DNA of 64,000 nt from Convivina praedatoris (GTDB lineage Bacteria; Bacillota; Bacilli; Lactobacillales; Lactobacillaceae), in the NCBI RefSeq assembly GCF_933208495.1, contig NZ_CAKOET010000001.1, positions 279,460 through 343,459 on the forward strand, written 5' to 3'. The position numbers were made by a program, and so were the translations under genes. Below are positions 62,101 to 64,000 of the stretch, one piece after another (positions within the stretch are counted from its first letter, which is position 1; each line of letters starts with the position of its first letter). The notes below the pieces were generated by a model that saw nothing but the letters and a program-made list of their open reading frames with translations, searched no databases and was not told where the DNA came from.

Positions 62101-64000
62101 TCAGGCAACCACTTCGACAGTTTCGACAACTAATCCTTTGATTACTATTTATGTTGTCGGTGATACACAAGCTATCAAGCCGACTTATCAAGATACAAAT
62201 GGTCGGAGCTTGACGCCAAATGAAGGCATAACTATTACGGGTATCACGGGAGGTCAAGCTAGCGTTGCAGAGGCCCCTTTAGTTAAGGATTACGGCTTTG
62301 ACCACGTAGTTTTGAATGGTAAAACAGTGCCAGTTGGTACCACTTTTACCATGACAAACGGTGCTGACAGGGTCACCTATGTCTATTACTCGATTGCGGA
62401 ATCTCAGTCAACTTCTGCCTCGCTTTCAACATCTACATCAATTCCTGCGTCAAAATCAGCAAGTGAGTCAACTTCGACATCACTTATAAATTCAAGTTCT
62501 ACGGCCGCAAGTAATTCGATTTCAACTTCTATTTCCGCTGATACTTCGAAGTCAGCAAGTACTTCAACATCAATTTTTGGCTCTGAATCAAAGGTATCTA
62601 GTGAATCAGTCTCGACGTCACTTTCGAATTCGGCTTCAACGAGTACTTCGATTTCTGATTCGAACTCTGACTCGACCGCCAAGAGTGAATCAGTTTCAAC
62701 CTTGATTTCTAACTCGGCTTCAACGGCTTCGATGAGTACTTCAATTTTGAACAGCTCATCCAAGTCAACTTCGATTTCAGACTCTGCTAGTCAATCGGCT
62801 TCGACGAGTGTTTCGGTTTCTGATTCAACTTCTGACTCAACGTCAGCGTCCAAGTCGACGAGTACGTCAATTTCTGATTCGGACTCCGACTCAATAGCTA
62901 AGAGTGAATCAGTTTCAACCTCAACATCAGTTTCAGATGCTGATTCAAAGGCGGCGAGTGAATCAGTTTCAACCTCAACGTCAGTTTCAGATGCTGATTC
63001 AAGGGCAGGGAGTGAATCCGTTTCGACGTCAATTTCTAACTCGGATTCAACGGCTTCGATGAGTACTTCACTTTCAAACAGTTCATCAAAGTCAACTTCG
63101 ATTTCAGACTCTGCTAGTCAATCGGCTTCGACGAGTGTTTCGGTTTCTGATTTAACTTCTGGCTCAACGTCAGCGTCCAAGTCGGTAAGTACGTCAATTT
63201 CTGATTCGGATTCCAACTCAATAGCTAAGAGTGAATCAGTTTCAACCTCAACGTCAGTTTCAGATGCTGATTCAAGGGCAGGGAGTGAATCCGTTTCGAC
63301 GTCAATTTCTAACTCGGATTCAACGGCTTCGATGAGTACTTCACTTTCAAACAGTTCATCAAAGTCAACTTCGGCTTCGGAATCAGCGAGTCAATCAGCC
63401 TCAACGAGTGTTTCGGTTTCTGATTCAGTTTCTGGCTCAACGTCAGCTTCCAAGTCGGTAAGTACGTCAATTTCTGATTCGAACTCTGACTCAACCGCCA
63501 AGAGTGAATCAGCTTCAACCTCAACATCAGTTTCAGATGCTGATTCAAAGGCAGCGAGTGAATCAGTTTCGACATCAATTTCTAACTCAGCTTCAACGGC
63601 TTCGATGAGTACTTCAATTTCGAACAGCTCATCCAAGTCAACTTCGATTTCAGACTCTGCTAGTCAATCAGCTTCAACGAGTGTATCGGTTTCTGATTCA
63701 ACTTCTGGTTCAACATCAGCTTCCAAGTCGGCAAGTACATCGACTTCTGATTCGAACTCTGACTCAACCGCCAAGAGTGAATCAGTTTCGACGTCAATTT
63801 CTAACTCAGCTTCAACGGCTTCGATGAGTACTTCAATTTCGAACAGCTCATCCAAGTCAACTTCGATTTCAGACTCTGCTAGTCAATCGGCTTCAACGAG
63901 TGTTTCGGTTTCTGATTCAACTTCTGGCTCAAAGTCAGCGTCCAAGTCGGCAAGTACGTCAATTTCTGATTCGAACTCTGACTCAACCGCCAAGAGTGAA
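59135..64000 (+). CDS. Serine-rich-repeat surface adhesin, N-terminal 1622 codons (runs off the window)
   Basis: Giant cell-wall adhesin. Order: KxYKxGKxW signal (KMYKSGKIW at 17-25, hydrophobic core to about 45), a Ser/Gln-rich first repeat region (about 55-310), a binding region beginning near 378 with [22 protein letters not shown] and [13 protein letters not shown], typical of pectate-lyase-like beta-helix adhesin domains, then MucBP-like segments near 815 ([15 protein letters not shown]), 926 ([14 protein letters not shown]) and 1014, and from about 1090 the SxSxSxSDS second repeat. No stop codon is reached by 64000. The architecture matches glycosylated SRR adhesins exported by SecA2/SecY2; the glycosylation/secretion genes and LPxTG anchor are expected downstream but are outside the window. 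AGGAG lies 8 nt before ATG. Confidence 0.9.
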   Translation, partial: MKSNNIFDSNLIKTHFKMYKSGKIWFVSGISLFTLGLGGSTTVAADNTAKTDTTDGQNLTAVQDHPTLPQQRQVVLSSENSTTNQTDSTSEQVVVSGSNYLSQSASQAEIKLENETSLQDLLKQSTSFTASQSQQPRDDTSLQQSDSQVKPQSSTTPISQAITSESETSTTAAGSLFSQTVHATTSGAVNSQGVFTQDLSLATSQANSTSLSQANSQVEIQSANVQDSRDLSQAVSEANSTSISQDGSQASSQSESNMLANDLSQASSLANSVATSQVNSKSVADAVLFSNLLRSDNNSAASYAGQNLLVDRLATEDSTKSITVSPDSDTGRAQLNSQTIYNDDPNHQTTPTSVKVAVADQVANKATYKATAQQNNTYAAVNDWAGLQSAYNDNNITYIDVQQDVSNPNQDNSGSQALNWRANGIIIDGNGHTLNLGKAAFRTGTSATTVGTTFTITNANLLQATSGTNWSGEGMSTTDYEGVITTRAQSGGMGSWIYNIDNVSLSGTKGISGDATTQPRRLLWAEGSAVNLSGNITANIKEELVVISNVNIANGSQVVMNRTSGTIGDSMFYFSAERQQYSNRMTNSTGYAHQFTVGDGAWITGNELLGYTSNRNPLVYARYDGITVGDNVHWEQHRFQNFITDANYNGDGSGNGRKLVFGQNLTVIAPDNTGSNSFYLNGQTKAIFNAGTTLDLGQTNNTSVVFVGWYSQVTFISPKSLRIARLTTSGQPAAGSVFTIYTNSTVPYGFVLNNSDVRVWNNGTDSSATTPTGNAEYAVTSMKVNGNNVVYTSQDNQQVTTSNGSIREFQTQSLDNGTIKVNYVDFTGKTISSMNIDVSDRNKYFIGKTLNLQTSEFAKVNMPSGYMWAIGNQVAPSAKAKAQDGGDPTNDSDNGDTFGQANYAIVPMAGTNYVYNIYVYGVPEDVTYQYVDKNTGNVLTSVLSGQNGTESIANNIVTANFGNTIDWRDSYYTKSNVPAGYHFDANIDGQATTSTVSTTNPLITIYVVGDTQAIKPTYQDTNGRSLTPNEGITITGITGGQASVAEAPLVKDYGFDHVVLNGKTVPVGTTFTMTNGADRVTYVYYSIAESQSTSASLSTSTSIPASKSASESTSTSLINSSSTAASNSISTSISADTSKSASTSTSIFGSESKVSSESVSTSLSNSASTSTSISDSNSDSTAKSESVSTLISNSASTASMSTSILNSSSKSTSISDSASQSASTSVSVSDSTSDSTSASKSTSTSISDSDSDSIAKSESVSTSTSVSDADSKAASESVSTSTSVSDADSRAGSESVSTSISNSDSTASMSTSLSNSSSKSTSISDSASQSASTSVSVSDLTSGSTSASKSVSTSISDSDSNSIAKSESVSTSTSVSDADSRAGSESVSTSISNSDSTASMSTSLSNSSSKSTSASESASQSASTSVSVSDSVSGSTSASKSVSTSISDSNSDSTAKSESASTSTSVSDADSKAASESVSTSISNSASTASMSTSISNSSSKSTSISDSASQSASTSVSVSDSTSGSTSASKSASTSTSDSNSDSTAKSESVSTSISNSASTASMSTSISNSSSKSTSISDSASQSASTSVSVSDSTSGSKSASKSASTSISDSNSDSTAKSE
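62750..64000 (+). repeat. Large tandem repeat of the adhesin (73-residue unit with optional modules)
   Basis: Units begin with the codons for NSSSKSTS at 62750, 63077, 63350, 63623 and 63842. Their lengths are 327, 273, 273 and 219 nt (the fifth is cut by the window end). The differences are exactly 54 nt, one 18-residue module. DNA identity between units is high, consistent with recent duplication. Confidence 0.9.
62903..63010 (+). repeat. 18-residue module, two tandem copies in unit 1
   Basis: [18 protein letters not shown] at 62903-62956 and the same with RAG at the end at 62957-63010. Single copies lie at 63230-63283 and 63503-63556; unit 4 (63623-63841) has none. Confidence 0.9.

Noticed and set aside
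62404..63855. Several Glu/Asp/Val-rich open frames on the minus strand inside the adhesin repeat
   Set aside because: They are the reverse complement of the Ser codons of the repeat, repeat with the same period, and lack ribosome binding sites; artefacts of the repeat.
62400..64000. CRISPR array in the repetitive end of the window
   Set aside because: The repeats are in-frame serine codons, contiguous and of coding type, without unique spacers.

Overview
The window is a chromosomal segment of a low-GC Gram-positive bacterium of the Lactobacillaceae. Evidence: the recU-ponA and prsA-hit-ecsAB neighbourhoods, a type B RNase P RNA, a PolC-type replicative polymerase, the GlnR-glnA pair, catabolite-responsive (cre-like) sites and a KxYKxGKxW signal peptide. 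Two 6-phosphogluconolactonase-like genes, a lactate oxidase-like gene and a PrsA without lipobox would fit the heterofermentative Leuconostoc/Weissella side of the family, but the genus cannot be fixed from the sequence alone.

Layout. 1-6.1 kb: recU and a class A penicillin-binding protein, ypsA, gpsB, rnpB, and a fused amino-acid-binding/permease transporter. 6.2-10.6 kb: lactonase 1 facing away from trmL, a single tRNA-Glu with its own promoter and terminator, ftsK. 10.6-14.7 kb: an adenine deaminase with a small unknown partner (minus strand) and glmS. 14.8-23.8 kb: uppS-cdsA-rseP-proS-polC, a conserved Firmicute series. 23.9-28.5 kb: cold-shock protein, Nudix hydrolase, small membrane protein, mtnN, ytpR, murC, a Bax-inhibitor-like protein. 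28.6-33.1 kb: polA, then glnR-glnA behind a GlnR box. 33.2-41.0 kb: two tandem lipoate-protein ligase genes (the first frameshifted), pdhABCD and an alpha/beta hydrolase; this operon makes and lipoylates pyruvate dehydrogenase and carries a cre-like site. 41.1-50.0 kb: yhaO-yhaN-yhaM, then prsA, a coiled-coil protein and hit facing ecsA-ecsB-trmB. 50.1-58.6 kb: accessory region with small hypothetical proteins, a LysM cell-wall protein, an RHH-NfeD-like/SPFH pair, lactonase 2 with a cre-like site, DUF805, CPBP protease, GNAT, a Pr6Pr-like membrane protein and lactate oxidase. 59.1-64.0 kb: the first 1,622 codons of a giant serine-rich-repeat adhesin that runs off the window.

Most notable observations: (1) PolC has lost histidines of its PHP metal site and all four cysteines of the usual zinc motif; (2) the adhesin repeats are hierarchical, a 73-residue unit carrying 0, 1 or 2 copies of an 18-residue module; (3) csp and ecsA both have an extended -10 element exactly 7 nt before ATG and no ribosome binding site, so both look leaderless; (4) the first lplA copy is split at the domain boundary with a TTGA start/stop overlap; (5) a ribbon-helix-helix-like segment appears fused to an NfeD-like OB fold beside an SPFH gene; (6) PrsA has no lipobox cysteine. 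No CRISPR array, prophage, insertion sequence or restriction system was seen.
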